Source: Acutalibacter sp. 1XD8-33 (GTDB lineage: Bacteria > Bacillota > Clostridia > Oscillospirales > Acutalibacteraceae). Taken from it: DNA of 64,000 bases. The stretch is taken from the NCBI RefSeq assembly GCF_003612555.1, contig NZ_RAZF01000015.1, positions 1 to 64,000 of the forward strand, in the 5' to 3' direction. Position numbers and translations under genes: made by a program. The first letter of the stretch is position 1; every line of letters begins with the position of its first letter. Positions 52,578 to 61,991 of the stretch are shown here, piece by piece. The notes under the pieces were generated by a model that saw only the letters and a program-made list of their open reading frames with translations, was not told the DNA's origin and searched no databases.

Positions 52578-53231
52578 TACTGAAACCCTCCTTGTATGGA
52601 TGTGATGTACCCGCCCTGGCCGCTCTCCCCTCGGGAGACGTTCACCCGGAAGCTGAACGCGAAGCCGTTCTGGGCGGTTTCGTTTTCAAAAACATAGTTG
52701 AGTCCGCTTTTCATCTCTGCGATGCAGTCCTCCCAGACAGGGGTGGCTGTCATGGGCCCGGACCCGGTAGGCCACGGTCTCCCAGCCCTTGGTGATGGTA
52801 TCCGTAAAGCTCAGCTCCGGGCCGCTATATACCTCCGCCCAGGCGCCGCTGTCCACCTGGCGCTCCAGGCTGTAGCCCTCCAGGTTCCCGTCCGGATCCG
52901 TGCTGCCCCCCCAAGATATAGAGACAGGCTTCCCGCCGTAGACCGTGGAGGGCACCGTGATGCTGGACGGGACAGTAGGCGGCTGGTTGGTGGTGACCTC
53001 CCCGCTATTGGAGACCATGAGCGCGGACGGGAGGATGAAGGTCGGGCGGATACCAAGTTCAGCATCGTAACTTTCATCGTCTGCGCCATTTTTAACTCCA
53101 ATATACCAAACTTGGTTTCTCACCCCTGTAGAGGCAAAAGGGCTCCGAGTCCACCATTTTGTGGGAACGCCGTTTAAACAAGCTACTGTGTACGCTGTGT
53201 TCAGAAGGAGCTGGAAGCCTTTGGCTGCCAA
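52577..53231 (-). pseudogene. Phage tail protein fusion remnant (Fn3 domain)
   Basis: Residues at the start (GVRNQVWYIGVKNGADDESY) belong to a tail-associated domain. A fibronectin type III-like domain follows (VPSTVYGGKPVSISWGGSTD, LERQVDSGAWAEVYSGPEL, VAYRVRA). After YRVRA the frame changes at about 52752 and joins the C-terminus of another tail protein (TATPVWEDCIAEMKSGLNYV to YITSIQGGFQ, stop at 52577). So two tail genes are joined by a deletion. The 5' end of the first is also missing or starts at an unlikely codon. Confidence 0.65.
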
Positions 53232-53317
53232 GTAACGGGGATTGACTGCAAGGCAGAGGATAAGCGCGGCAAAACGGCAGCTTCCAAAAAGAAAATTTCC
53301 CGGCAGGAGCGGTGACC

Positions 53318-53590
53318 ATGGAGCTGCCTAAGCGCATCGCCTCGGTCAGCTTTGACAAGGACTCGCTGGCCACCATTTTGTTAGCAAAAAAGCATGGTGA
53401 GCCGCTGGACGAGGCAGTCTACTGCGAAGTGATGTTCTACAAGGGTATCTCCGGCGAAGTGCCTGAACATCGGGACTTCATCTACGACACCGCCATCCCC
53501 GTCCTGGAACGGATGGGGATAAAGATCATCGTCCTCCGCTCGGAAAAGACTTGTGTGGACCTGTTCACCGGGCGGGTGACCCGCTGTGCA
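53318..53590 (+). pseudogene. PAPS-reductase/ATP-pyrophosphatase-like fragment
   Basis: About 90 residues from ATG 53318 (CAGGAGCGGTG upstream). IASVSFDKDSLATILLAKKH resembles the SGGKDS-type P-loop, with FDKDS in place of GGKDS; VYCEVMFYKGISGEVPEHRD follows. The homology ends at about 53590 and the frame runs into a membrane protein. An upstream frame (to 53315) ending in a basic segment may be the 3' end of a phage gene. Confidence 0.55.
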
Positions 53591-53608
53591 AAGCGGCGCA
53601 CATCGCTG

Positions 53609-53958
53609 ATGACGGACGTGTTTCTGCTGCTCTCCGGCATATTGGCCGGGGCGCTGGTTCTCACGGTTTTGCTGTCCTTGCTCCGTGCGCCGGATTTCTA
53701 CCGGATGGCTCTAGAGGCGGTTCTGATTGCCGCCTGCGCCCACCGGCTGCAAGGGGCCGAGCTGAGAATGGGCCTGTTTGTCGGCATCTTTTGCGAGATT
53801 GGCGTCTGTTCAATAATTCCGTTGCCACCAATATGCTGCATGTCGTTTCTTCAACGGGCGCAGACGAATTACAAATTGTCCGGATCATGGCTGCGCAGCT
53901 TGTTTCCTTCGCTTTTGTGTTGGTGATTTATCATCACAAGAACAGAAAAGCAGATTGA
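53609..53958 (+). pseudogene. Membrane-protein fragments, possibly a GHKL histidine kinase N-terminus
   Basis: From ATG 53609: FLLLSGILAGALVLTVLLSL, then ALEAVLIAACAHRLQGAELR and MGLFVGIFCEIG, four hydrophobic segments like the sensor part of some Clostridial GHKL kinases. At about 53815 the frame shifts and continues as ATNMLHVVSSTGADELQIVR with a final membrane helix, which looks like a different protein. A deletion joint is likely. Confidence 0.45.
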
Positions 53959-54110
53959 TAAAACCAATTGATCGGGGCACTTTCCTTTGTGGGTAGAGCC
54001 CCTTTTCGCGGTCAAAAACCTGCCGTTTACGGATATTCCCGCACAGTACTCGGTTTTCTGCTATGATGCAGATACATCAAAGGAAGCACTGCTTCAAGGA
54101 GGAAACTGTT

Positions 54111-54284
54111 ATGCGTCATGTCTATATTCGTGGCATCCTGGCTCTGATCTGGCTGGCGGCGGTCGTCAGCGGTGTGTCCGGCAATCTGGAGTGGGCCGGG
54201 CTCTACGTCTTGATGGGGGCGGCCTTCGGGTATTCCGCCTGGGTCTCCTGGAAAAAGGCAAAGAACGATAAGCGGGGGAGTTGA
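54111..54284 (+). CDS. Small membrane protein upstream of an ABC gene
   Basis: A 57-residue protein with two hydrophobic segments (ILALIWLAAVVSGVSG, AGLYVLMGAAFGYSAWVSW) and a basic tail. ATG 54111 has AAGGAGGAAAC upstream. It is 2 bases ahead of the ABC ATPase remnant, so it probably belonged to that transporter operon. No family recognised. Confidence 0.6.
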   Translation: MRHVYIRGILALIWLAAVVSGVSGNLEWAGLYVLMGAAFGYSAWVSWKKAKNDKRGS

Positions 54285-54286
54285 CC

Positions 54287-54738
54287 GTGGGCGAAAACAT
54301 CCTGGAGCTGCAAAACCTCAGCGCCTGATACAGCGAGGGAAAGAATGTGCTGTCGGATTTCTCCCTCCAGCTGCACCCCCATGAGGTGGTGGGACTGATT
54401 GGCCTGAACGGGGCCGGAAAGACCACCTTTCTGAAAACCCTGTCCGGTCTCCATGAGGGCTTCCGCTGTGACGGCATCCGCCTGAACGGCCAGACGGTCA
54501 GCTTCCGGGACAAGGGCTTCAAGCTGCGGCGGTACACCGTCTTTGCCGAGGACAACTCCTTCCAATATTTCACCTTTCGGGAGTACCTGTCCTATGTGGC
54601 GGCAGCGCACAAAAAAGATTTGCCAGATGTTGCTAAACTGGTGCGGGGCCTTCACTTCGAGGACTACTCCAATCCGCATCCTTCTGTCCTGCGACCCGGC
54701 GCTGGAGCGGGCGGTTCGGTTTCTGCCAGGACAGGGTA
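54287..54738 (+). pseudogene. ABC transporter ATPase, internal stop and 3' loss
   Basis: GTG 54287. An in-frame TGA at 54326-54328 sits between LQNLSA and YSEGKNVLSDF, where TGG (Trp) would be expected. Walker A GLNGAGKTT follows, then DGIRLNGQTVSFRDKG and a Q-loop region. Homology ends after GLHFEDYS at about 54664, before the signature motif. It is joined to a permease C-terminus. Confidence 0.75.
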
Positions 54739-55019
54739 AGGCGTTCTGCCTCCCCTACTGCCTGTTCATCTTTGTTTGCAATCTGGCTGCTAGTATTATT
54801 TTCCTGTGCAGCTGGCAAATTCAGGTTGGTGGAGTTATTCCCCTCCATGTTATGACAGCGGTCTCCTTTGCCCTGTTGAGCGCAATCGGCTCCGTCCTGC
54901 TGGAGTGGTACTGCCCCATCCGGGGATGGAAGATTGAGAGCGACCTCTGGCACCACCTGCGGAAATATATTGTGCCCGCTGTCATGCTCCTGCTGGTCGG
55001 GCTGGTGGGTATGTTCTGA
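54665..55019 (+). pseudogene. ABC permease C-terminal fragment
   Basis: No start codon. It reads CDPALERAVRFLPGQGKAFC, then about three membrane helices (FIFVCNLAASIIFLCSWQI, TAVSFALLSAIGSVLLEWYC, YIVPAVMLLLVGLVGMF). It is fused to the truncated ATPase at about 54664, so a deletion removed the end of one gene and the beginning of the other. Confidence 0.7.
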
Positions 55020-55026
55020 AACAATT

Positions 55027-55067
55027 TTCTGCCTGGGCGGATAGGATCGCTCGGGCAGAATTTTTTT
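55027..55067 (+). terminator. Terminator before the response regulator gene
   Basis: TTCTGCC (55027-55033) pairs with GGCAGAA (55054-55060), with partial pairing inside. Seven Ts follow (55061-55067). Confidence 0.8.
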
Positions 55068-55085
55068 CAAAAAAACAGGCTGCTG

Positions 55086-55116
55086 TAACATTTCGCGGAC
55101 ATTTATCTGTTATACT
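55086..55116 (+). promoter_or_regulatory. Promoter with direct repeats upstream of the response regulator gene
   Basis: TAACATTT (55086-55093) and GGACATTT (55097-55104) are direct repeats 11 bases apart. A -10 box TATACT (55111-55116) follows 6 bases later. The same arrangement occurs at 56893-56923. OmpR-type regulators bind direct repeats with this period and often replace a -35 box. Confidence 0.65.
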
Positions 55117-55143
55117 GCCTTTATCACCAAAGGAGGCTGGGCC

Positions 55144-55833
55144 ATGAAAGGGATACTGATTGTCGAGGACGACGCTCTTTTGAATAAAACTTTAGCCTAC
55201 AACTTGATTTCCGATAGATGGGATGTCACATCGGCCCTGAACGCCAAGACTGCCGCCGATCTGCTGGCCGGGAGGTCATATGACCTGGTGCTGCTGGACA
55301 TTAATCTGCCGGATGGCAACGGCTATGACCTGTGCAGACTAATCAAGCCGGAACATCCCAGCACTGTGGTGATTTTCCTCACCGCCAACGACCAGGAGAG
55401 CGACCAGCTCCGGGGCTATGAGGCGGGGGCGGTGGACTATATCACCAAGCCCTTCTCCATCGAGGCCCTGCAGCGGAAGATCCGCGCCATGTTCGCCATG
55501 CTGGAGCACCACAAACCGGCAAAGGATCTCTACGACGACGGCAGGCTGTTTCTGGACTTCTCGGAGCAGTCCGCCACCCTGAACGGAAAACCGCTCACCC
55601 TCTCTCCCATGGAGTACAAAATGCTGTACCTGTTCTGCAAAAATCCACGCCAGGTCCTGACCCGGCAGCGGCTCCTGGGGCGTCTGTGGGACGTGGACGA
55701 GAAATTTGTGGACGAGCACACCCTGACCACCTCCATCAGCCGTATCCGGGGCAAGATCGAGGCGGAGGGCGATACCTATATCAAGACCATCTACGGCATC
55801 GGCTATCAGTGGACAGGGGGTGAGCGGAAATGA
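55144..55833 (+). CDS. OmpR-family response regulator (BceR-like)
   Basis: A 229-residue response regulator. Receiver domain 1-115 (EDD at the N-terminus, phospho-acceptor D52 in LDINLPDG, T in FLTAND, K in ITKPF). Winged-helix domain 130-225 (LTLSPMEYKMLYLFCKNPRQ, IKTIYGIGYQW). It should be phosphorylated by the kinase encoded next, whose start overlaps its stop by 4 bases, and probably activates this operon and the ABC operon (shared repeats). Confidence 0.93.
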   Translation: MKGILIVEDDALLNKTLAYNLISDRWDVTSALNAKTAADLLAGRSYDLVLLDINLPDGNGYDLCRLIKPEHPSTVVIFLTANDQESDQLRGYEAGAVDYITKPFSIEALQRKIRAMFAMLEHHKPAKDLYDDGRLFLDFSEQSATLNGKPLTLSPMEYKMLYLFCKNPRQVLTRQRLLGRLWDVDEKFVDEHTLTTSISRIRGKIEAEGDTYIKTIYGIGYQWTGGERK

Positions 55834-56855
55834 GGCGCATTTCAGTCAAGACCATGTTCCTGCTGGTGGAAGTTGGCGCGGCTATCTCCATGCTGGCCCT
55901 TTCCTTCCTCCTCTCCAACCTGACGGGCCAGGGGTGGGTGCTGCTGGCCGGTGCGCTGTTGACGGCCTGCGCGCTGGTTTGGCTGTTCCTGCTGACGCTG
56001 TTTTTCGCCAAACGGCTGTCCCAATTTACCAACGACCTGTGCCGGACCATGGACAGTATGATCAGCGGCGGCCAGGAGCCGGCCAGAGCCGAAGACCGTG
56101 AGACCATCTTCGCCCGCATCAGCTACCGCCTCTCCCGGTTATATAACATTCTTCAAGAAAACCGGCGCAAGGTGGACGAGGAGCGGCGGGAGCTGCAAAC
56201 TTTGGTGTCGGACATTTCCCATCAGGTAAAAACGCCGGTGGCAAATCTGAAAATGGTGACGGACACCCTGCTGGCAAAGCCTGTCACGGAGCAGGAGCGG
56301 CGGGACTTTCTACAGGGCATCCGCAGCCAGACGGACAAGCTGGAATTTCTGGTGCAGTCCATGGGGAAAGCCTCCCGTCTGGAGACCGGGGCGGTCACCC
56401 TGGAAAAGAAGGACGTGCCGCTGCTGGACACGCTGGCCCAGGCCATGAGCGGCATCGTCTACGGCGCGGAGCAAAAGGGCATCTCTGTGGAGGTACAGTG
56501 CCCTGACGACCTGCGGGTTTCCCACGACAGCAAGTGGACGGCGGAGGCCCTGTTCAATCTGCTGGACAATGCGGTAAAGTACACCCCGGCGGGCGGGAAG
56601 ATCAGCGTATCCGTGGAGCAGTGGGAGATGTACGTCAAGCTGGATGTGGCCGACACCGGCAAGGGCATCCCGGAGAGCCAGCAAGCCGCCATCTTCCGGC
56701 GTTTTTACCGGGCGGAGGAGGTCCACGACCAGCCGGGGGTAGGCATCGGGCTGTATCTGGCCCGGGAGATCGTCACCCGACAGGGCGGCTATATCAAGGT
56801 GACCTCGAAGCCCGGCCGGGGGTCTACCTTTTCCGTGTTCCTGCCCCGACGATAA
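55830..56855 (+). CDS. Sensor histidine kinase (BceS-like)
   Basis: A 341-residue kinase. Two membrane helices in the first 60 residues with almost no extracellular loop, then a cytoplasmic HAMP-like linker. H box VSDISHQVKTPVANL, N box LFNLLDNAVKY, G1 DTGKGIP and G2 GVGIGLYLAREI are present. Intramembrane-sensing kinases of this shape take their signal from a BceAB-type ABC transporter, which lies downstream (57042-60106). Confidence 0.92.
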   Translation: MRRISVKTMFLLVEVGAAISMLALSFLLSNLTGQGWVLLAGALLTACALVWLFLLTLFFAKRLSQFTNDLCRTMDSMISGGQEPARAEDRETIFARISYRLSRLYNILQENRRKVDEERRELQTLVSDISHQVKTPVANLKMVTDTLLAKPVTEQERRDFLQGIRSQTDKLEFLVQSMGKASRLETGAVTLEKKDVPLLDTLAQAMSGIVYGAEQKGISVEVQCPDDLRVSHDSKWTAEALFNLLDNAVKYTPAGGKISVSVEQWEMYVKLDVADTGKGIPESQQAAIFRRFYRAEEVHDQPGVGIGLYLAREIVTRQGGYIKVTSKPGRGSTFSVFLPRR

Positions 56856-56892
56856 ACTGTTCACAAAAAATTCACATTTAAAACTCCAATTC

Positions 56893-56923
56893 GGACATTT
56901 CTGTGACATTTGGATTTTACAAT
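56893..56923 (+). promoter_or_regulatory. Promoter with direct repeats upstream of the ABC transporter operon
   Basis: GGACATTT (56893-56900) and TGACATTT (56904-56911), 11 bases apart, then -10 TACAAT (56918-56923) after 6 bases. Identical in geometry to the promoter at 55086-55116. Confidence 0.65.
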
Positions 56924-56943
56924 CGCTCTGCAACAGGCGAAAA

Positions 56944-57010
56944 TGTCCGCAGAAATAGCGTGTTTCCCCTGCCTCCGGCAGGGGAAACACAGATAAAATC
57001 TCTGCGGGAC
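56944..57010 (+). promoter_or_regulatory. Structured leader of the ABC transporter operon
   Basis: A perfect hairpin with a 14-bp stem (56960-56973 with 56977-56990) and TCC loop, enclosed by a second pairing GTCCGCAGA (56945-56953) with TCTGCGGGAC (57000-57009). It lies between the promoter and the ATPase start. No T run follows the inner stem, so it is more likely an mRNA-stabilising or regulatory leader than a terminator. Confidence 0.5.
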
Positions 57011-57041
57011 GGGCAAACAGCCGTGAAAGGAGCAGACAAAA

Positions 57042-57707
57042 ATGAACGTATTACAGACCATCGACCTGAAAAAGCAGTATGGCAGTGAGCCGAACATCAC
57101 CCGCGCCCTGGATGGGGTCAACCTCTCGGTGGAGCAGGGGGAGTTTGTGGCCGTGGTGGGGACCTCCGGCAGCGGCAAGTCCACCCTGCTGAATATGATG
57201 GGTGGCCTCGATACCCCCACCTCCGGCAGCGTCATCGTCCGGGGGGACGAGCTGGCGAATAAGAACGACGAGGAGCTGACCATCTTCCGCCGCCGCAACA
57301 TCGGCTTCATCTTCCAGAATTACAATCTGGTGCCCATTCTCAACGTCTATGAGAACATCGTCCTACCGGTAGAGCTGGACGGGGACACGGTGGACCAGAG
57401 GTTCATGCACGAAATCACACACATGCTGGCCCTAGAGGATAAACTGCAAAATATGCCCAATAACCTCTCCGGCGGACAGCAGCAGCGGGTGGCTATCGCC
57501 CGCGCCCTGATTACCAAACCCGCTATCGTCCTGGCCGACGAACCCACCGGCAACCTGGACAGCAAGACCAGCGCCGATGTGCTGGGCCTGCTCAAGCGCA
57601 CCAGCACGCAGTTCAACCAGACCATTGTGATGATTACCCACAACAACGAGATTGCCCAGCTGGCCGGCCGTATTGTGCGGATCGAAGACGGCAGGATCGT
57701 AGACTGA
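57042..57707 (+). CDS. ABC transporter ATPase (BceA-like)
   Basis: A 221-residue ATPase of the MacB/BceA group. Walker [10 protein letters not shown] (40-48), Q loop FIFQNYNLV, signature LSGGQQQR, Walker [14 protein letters not shown] and switch His in MITHNN. It pairs with the FtsX permease that begins 15 bases after its stop. Transporters of this type remove or sense cell-wall-active peptide antibiotics. ATG 57042 has AAAGGAGC upstream. Confidence 0.93.
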   Translation: MNVLQTIDLKKQYGSEPNITRALDGVNLSVEQGEFVAVVGTSGSGKSTLLNMMGGLDTPTSGSVIVRGDELANKNDEELTIFRRRNIGFIFQNYNLVPILNVYENIVLPVELDGDTVDQRFMHEITHMLALEDKLQNMPNNLSGGQQQRVAIARALITKPAIVLADEPTGNLDSKTSADVLGLLKRTSTQFNQTIVMITHNNEIAQLAGRIVRIEDGRIVD

Positions 57708-57721
57708 GGGGGTGGCAAATT

Positions 57722-60106
57722 ATGACTTGGCCTTTTGAAAATGACACCAGCGCGGTGGAGAAAAAGCTGGCTCGCCGCAGCATCAAAGCCGACAAGCGCC
57801 GGAGTGCCTTTGTTATCCTCACCATCGCCTTGGCCGTCTCCCTCATGGGAACCCTCTGCTTTCTCTACTCCGCCCAGCAGCTGAAAACCCTGGACGGTAT
57901 CCTGGGACAGTATCAGGCCGGATGCGGCGGACTGACCCGGGAAGAGGTTGCCCGGCTGGTGGGCGCCGGGAAATTTGAAAAATGGGGCTGCACCGTGGAG
58001 GCGGGGACCGCCCGCCATGAGGACAGCGTTTTGCAGATCAGCTATGTCAGCCCGGAGATGATCGACCTGATGGGCTACGGCGCGATTACCGGGACCTATC
58101 CCCAGGAGAAGAACGAGCTGTGTGTGGAACGTGCCTTTTTCCGTTATTTTGGCCTGCCGGAAGAGGTGGGTCAGACGGTGGCCCTGGACCTAGGGGACGG
58201 TCAGAAGTCCTATACCGTTACGGGCATCCTGGAGGCGGAGAACGGCAGACGGATTTTCACGGTCTGGATTCCAGAGGCCGCAGTAGACGCGGAGAGTCCC
58301 TATGAACTGCGGTTCCGCTTTGCCGGGAGCAAGGGCGTGGAGCCGGACCAGCTTCAGACGGACATTGATCAGTTCTTTGCGGAAATGGGTATTCCAGAGG
58401 AGCAGACCTTTTACAGCTCCAGCTATTTTGGCATGGTGGACCTCTACCTTGGAAACGGGATGGAGGTCTATGCCGCGGCGCTCCTAATCGCCGCCGTCTG
58501 CGCCATCGTGATCTATAATATCTTCTACATCTCCGTCATGGGCAAAATGCGGGAGTACGGGCGATTGAAGGTGCTGGGGACCACGCCCAGGCAGCTGGGG
58601 CGGGTGGTCAAGCGGGAGCGGCGCTTCCTGACCGCCATCGCCATCCCACTAGGGTTGATTTGCGCAGCAGGTATCGTGCTGATTGCAGTCCCCGGCTACT
58701 GGTCCTGGGGGGACAATCTCCGGTCTGCGGTGGTCGTTTCCCTCCTGACCTATGGCACCGTCCTGATTGCCACCAGAAAACCTATGGCAATGGCAGGGAA
58801 AGTCTCCGCCATTGAGGCCATCCGCGCCACCGCCTGTTCCCGGCAGCAGGGCCCCAGCGTCTCCAGGCAGCTCCACCGCCGCCTGACCATGCCCCGTCTG
58901 GCCTGGATGAATTTCTCCCGGAACCGGAAAAAAGCGTTTGTCACCACCCTCTCCCTGGGCCTGACCGGGATTCTGCTGCTCTGCGTTTCCGCCTACGCAA
59001 ACTCGGTGGATGTAAAAGAAATGGCCCAGTCCCAATTTGGGGACCGGAGCCAGTATCTGCTGCAATATGAGGACTTCGCGGGCCGGGAATTTGTGGAGAT
59101 GCAGAAGGAGAACCCCCTGGGACAGACTCTGCGGGAGGGGCTGGCCGCCCTGCCCGGCGTAGATCATGTCACGGCCTACAGCCTGACCTGCGTGGAGATC
59201 CCCGCCATCAGCGCCATTCCGGGCAACAGCGAACATGAGCCGTTTGTTGTCAGGGGTATTTCCCAGGAGGATATGGCGGAAATGTACGCAGGCAACGGGG
59301 TCCTGGAAGGAACAGCGGACTATCAGCAGCTGCTGGACGGAGACGGCATCCTGGTCTGCCCCGCCGGCAGCGCGCTGAACGAGATTTACCGGACCAGCTA
59401 TCAGGTTGGAGATACTGTGACCCTCTCCTGCTACAACGGACAATCCAAGACCTATACCGTCATGGGCATCGTGCAGGATGTCCAGATCGGCAGCTCGACT
59501 CATTTCTTCATTCTGCCCGAGGCGGAGCTGTCCGTCCTCTATCCTGAGATTTCGGACTTCACCGGCTATGTGAATCTCCACACGGAGCGGGACAGCGGCC
59601 AGCTGCGTCGGGCGGTGTTCAGCGCCGTGTCCGACCAGCGGGTGGCGGTCTCCGGCCTGGATGACCTGGCCGTCGAGCTGGAGCGCGGCCTGCGGGGAGA
59701 GCTGGCCCGGGACTACGGCATCCTGGTCTTTATCTTTGCATTTTCCCTGATTAACCTTGCCAACACCCTGATTACCAACCTCCTCACCCGCCAGCAGGAG
59801 TTCGGCGTGTTCCAGTCCGTGGGCATGAGCGACCGGCAGCTGTCCAACATGCTGTCTTTCGAGTGCCTGTACTATGTGGGGATCACGCTGCTGGTCACCC
59901 TGACCCTGGGGACGGTGTGCAGTCTGGCCGTGTGCCGGGTATTCGACCGGATTGGGATGTTCGGAACGCTCACCTACCACTTCCCGGCGCTACAGGTGTT
60001 GCTGTTTGGGGCCGCCCTGCTTCTGGTGCAGGGCGTGTTCTCCGCCTGTGCGGTCCGCTATACCAGAAGTCTCTCTCTGGTGGAGCGGATCAAGGCGGCA
60101 GACTGA
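57722..60106 (+). CDS. FtsX-type ABC permease (BceB-like)
   Basis: A 794-residue membrane protein. An N-terminal helix ([20 protein letters not shown]), a large extracellular domain, three helices with an FtsX domain (about 250-370), a helix near 420, a second extracellular region, and three C-terminal helices (about 665-790). Unlike classic BceB it has two FtsX domains with two large loops, closer to the YxdM/SalY-like size class. With the ATPase and the two-component pair it forms a peptide-antibiotic sensing and resistance module. Intact throughout. Confidence 0.9.
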   Translation: MTWPFENDTSAVEKKLARRSIKADKRRSAFVILTIALAVSLMGTLCFLYSAQQLKTLDGILGQYQAGCGGLTREEVARLVGAGKFEKWGCTVEAGTARHEDSVLQISYVSPEMIDLMGYGAITGTYPQEKNELCVERAFFRYFGLPEEVGQTVALDLGDGQKSYTVTGILEAENGRRIFTVWIPEAAVDAESPYELRFRFAGSKGVEPDQLQTDIDQFFAEMGIPEEQTFYSSSYFGMVDLYLGNGMEVYAAALLIAAVCAIVIYNIFYISVMGKMREYGRLKVLGTTPRQLGRVVKRERRFLTAIAIPLGLICAAGIVLIAVPGYWSWGDNLRSAVVVSLLTYGTVLIATRKPMAMAGKVSAIEAIRATACSRQQGPSVSRQLHRRLTMPRLAWMNFSRNRKKAFVTTLSLGLTGILLLCVSAYANSVDVKEMAQSQFGDRSQYLLQYEDFAGREFVEMQKENPLGQTLREGLAALPGVDHVTAYSLTCVEIPAISAIPGNSEHEPFVVRGISQEDMAEMYAGNGVLEGTADYQQLLDGDGILVCPAGSALNEIYRTSYQVGDTVTLSCYNGQSKTYTVMGIVQDVQIGSSTHFFILPEAELSVLYPEISDFTGYVNLHTERDSGQLRRAVFSAVSDQRVAVSGLDDLAVELERGLRGELARDYGILVFIFAFSLINLANTLITNLLTRQQEFGVFQSVGMSDRQLSNMLSFECLYYVGITLLVTLTLGTVCSLAVCRVFDRIGMFGTLTYHFPALQVLLFGAALLLVQGVFSACAVRYTRSLSLVERIKAAD

Positions 60107-60147
60107 CCCAGCCTGGAATGAACCGATGACCGGCAAAGGAGGTATGC

Positions 60148-60210
60148 TATTAAGTAATCTTCTTGCCGCTCGTATTTGCCGCCCAGTTCCTCAAAAAACG
60201 TCTTTGCCAT
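60148..60210 (-). pseudogene. tnpV: TnpV stub (first codons only)
   Basis: ATG at 60210 has GGAGGTAACATACA upstream on the minus strand. The first 21 codons read MAKTFFEELGGKYERQEDYLI, the typical start of a TnpV protein, and then the sequence turns into that downstream of the ABC permease. It marks the cut end of a lost Tn4451-like element. Confidence 0.65.
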
Positions 60211-60238
60211 TGTATGTTACCTCCACATTCATTTTTGA

Positions 60239-61108
60239 ATGTCCGCAAAATCCGTCCTACTCAGTTACCCATGGGACATTGACCGGGCAAAACTCACCTT
60301 GCAACAGCTTTATGATCTCTGGACGGAAAAGAAGGCCCCCAAGCTGGGCAAGGCCAATCAGGACAGTTTACGGGCTGCATTCAAGCATTGTTCAGCCCTA
60401 TTGAATCGGCCCTATAAAGAAATCAAAGCGTTTGAAATGCAAGATACCATAGATGGTTGTGGGCGGGGCTACTCCACGCAGGGGGCCATAAAAAATCTAT
60501 GGACACACCTTGACAAATTTGCTCTGGAACTGGATATAATCACCCGCCAATATTCCGATCTGCTCACCAGCACAGCGGCCCCGCCTACATCCCGGACGGT
60601 GTTCACACCTGGGGAAGTGGAAACGCTATGGCAACACGCCGGGGAACCGTGGGTTGACACGGTGCTGATTTTCGTATACAGTGGGTGGCGTATCTCTGAA
60701 CTGCTGGCACTCACCCCGGAAGATGTTGACCTTCAGGCGGGGACGATGAAGGGCGGCACGAAAACCAAGGCCGGGAAGGGGCGCATTGTCCCGATTCACT
60801 CCAAAATCAGGCCCCTTGTGGAAGCCCGTCTTGCTAAAGCTGGCCCCCGGCTGATTTGCTATGAGGGGGACCATGTGCCGGTGAGTACATACCGCCTTTT
60901 CTGGCGGGAAATTATGAAGCGGCTGAATATGTCCCACGTTCCCCATGAATGCCGCCACACCTTTGAAACCCGCCTGGACAGTGCCGGGGGAAACCGCCGT
61001 TGCATTGATTTACTTATGGGCCACGTTTCCAAGGATACCGGCAACAGGGTTTACAATCATAAGACGCTGGCAGAACTTCAAGCAACGGTTGAACTTCTCA
61101 CGATCTAA
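60239..61108 (+). CDS. Tyrosine recombinase/integrase, N-terminal domain missing
   Basis: A 289-residue integrase. The core-binding domain (about 15-110, TLQQLYDLWTEKKAPKLG, STQGAIKNLW) and the catalytic domain are present with R151 (SGWRISELL), K near 175, HECRH (H236, R239), GHVSKD (H262) and nucleophile Y272. Relatives of this type start with an extra arm-binding (AP2-like) domain that is absent, because the gene meets the TnpV stub just upstream. It may be a left-over from an integrated element; activity without the arm domain is doubtful. Confidence 0.82.
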   Translation: MSAKSVLLSYPWDIDRAKLTLQQLYDLWTEKKAPKLGKANQDSLRAAFKHCSALLNRPYKEIKAFEMQDTIDGCGRGYSTQGAIKNLWTHLDKFALELDIITRQYSDLLTSTAAPPTSRTVFTPGEVETLWQHAGEPWVDTVLIFVYSGWRISELLALTPEDVDLQAGTMKGGTKTKAGKGRIVPIHSKIRPLVEARLAKAGPRLICYEGDHVPVSTYRLFWREIMKRLNMSHVPHECRHTFETRLDSAGGNRRCIDLLMGHVSKDTGNRVYNHKTLAELQATVELLTI

Positions 61109-61145
61109 GGGTTGAACTGTAACACATTTGCAACACGGCCTCCGG

Positions 61146-61170
61146 AAACCCTTGAAATATCAGGGTTTTT
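61146..61170 (+). terminator. Terminator after the integrase gene
   Basis: AAACCCT (61146-61152) pairs with AGGGTTT (61162-61168), followed by a T run to 61170. Confidence 0.7.
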
Positions 61171-61317
61171 CGGGGGCTTGTTCATAGGGTATAATAAGGA
61201 CAAGTCGGAGAATCCCAGTAATATCTAGGGGAATCGGATTTGTCTTTATTCTTTTTCCAAGAAAAAAAGGCTCCCCATTAACGCCCTATAGAATTCCGAT
61301 GATGATGCATTCAGGAT

Positions 61318-61991
61318 TTGAGAGCTATCCAGCGGGAGCACCGGGACACAGCATCACTCTTGGACGACCGGGCGTTCCGGGCAAAAATCAGTCTGTACCA
61401 GGGCATGGCGGTGAACTTTCCGTATACAGTGTTCGGGACCGTGCTGGGGATGAGGTATGCCACTGCCTGGTTTATCTCCCTGGCGGTCTACTACCTGGTG
61501 CTGGGCGCTCTGCAGGCATAATCTGGCCGTTCGTTACCGAAAACGACCCGGTGGTGTGGACACACTCGCCTATGAGTGGCGCTGCTATCAGACCACAGGC
61601 TGGCTGCAGATTTTGCTGAATATTCCCATGAGTGGTATGGTGGTGCTGATGGTGCGGACAAATTCCGGCTTTGTCTACCCGGGACTTGTCATTTATCCTT
61701 CGGCGATGTATACTTTGTTATATGATGGCTCAGTCTGTGGTGAACCTCCATCGCTTTCGGAAGATGGGCAGCCCCATCCTGCTGGCGGGAAAGGCCGTCA
61801 GCTTTATCTCAGCGGCTATGTCTCTGCTGGGCTTACAGACCGCCATGATCAGCCAATTCGGAGAAAATAGCAGCGGCTTTCGGCGGCAGATGAATGCAGT
61901 CACTGGCGCTGGCGTCTGTGCACTGGTGGTTGCGGCGGTCTATATGATTCTCCACAGCCGCCGCAGGACACAAGAGGAGCCGGGCCAATGA
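61318..61991 (+). pseudogene. Integral membrane protein, several frameshifts
   Basis: Readable parts: AFRAKISLYQGMAVNFPYTV with FISLAVYYLVLGALQ, then (another frame) YEWRCYQTTGWLQILLNIPM and YPGLVIYPSAMYT, then (third frame) MAQSVVNLHRFRKMGSPILL, SFISAAMSLLGLQTAMISQF and a last helix. Together about 220 residues with six hydrophobic segments. The family was not recognised. A regulator-like pseudogene follows. Confidence 0.65.

Noticed and set aside
58649-59980. A 443-codon open frame on the minus strand
   Set aside because: Antisense shadow of the FtsX-type permease; His/Gln/Gly-rich composition typical of such shadows.
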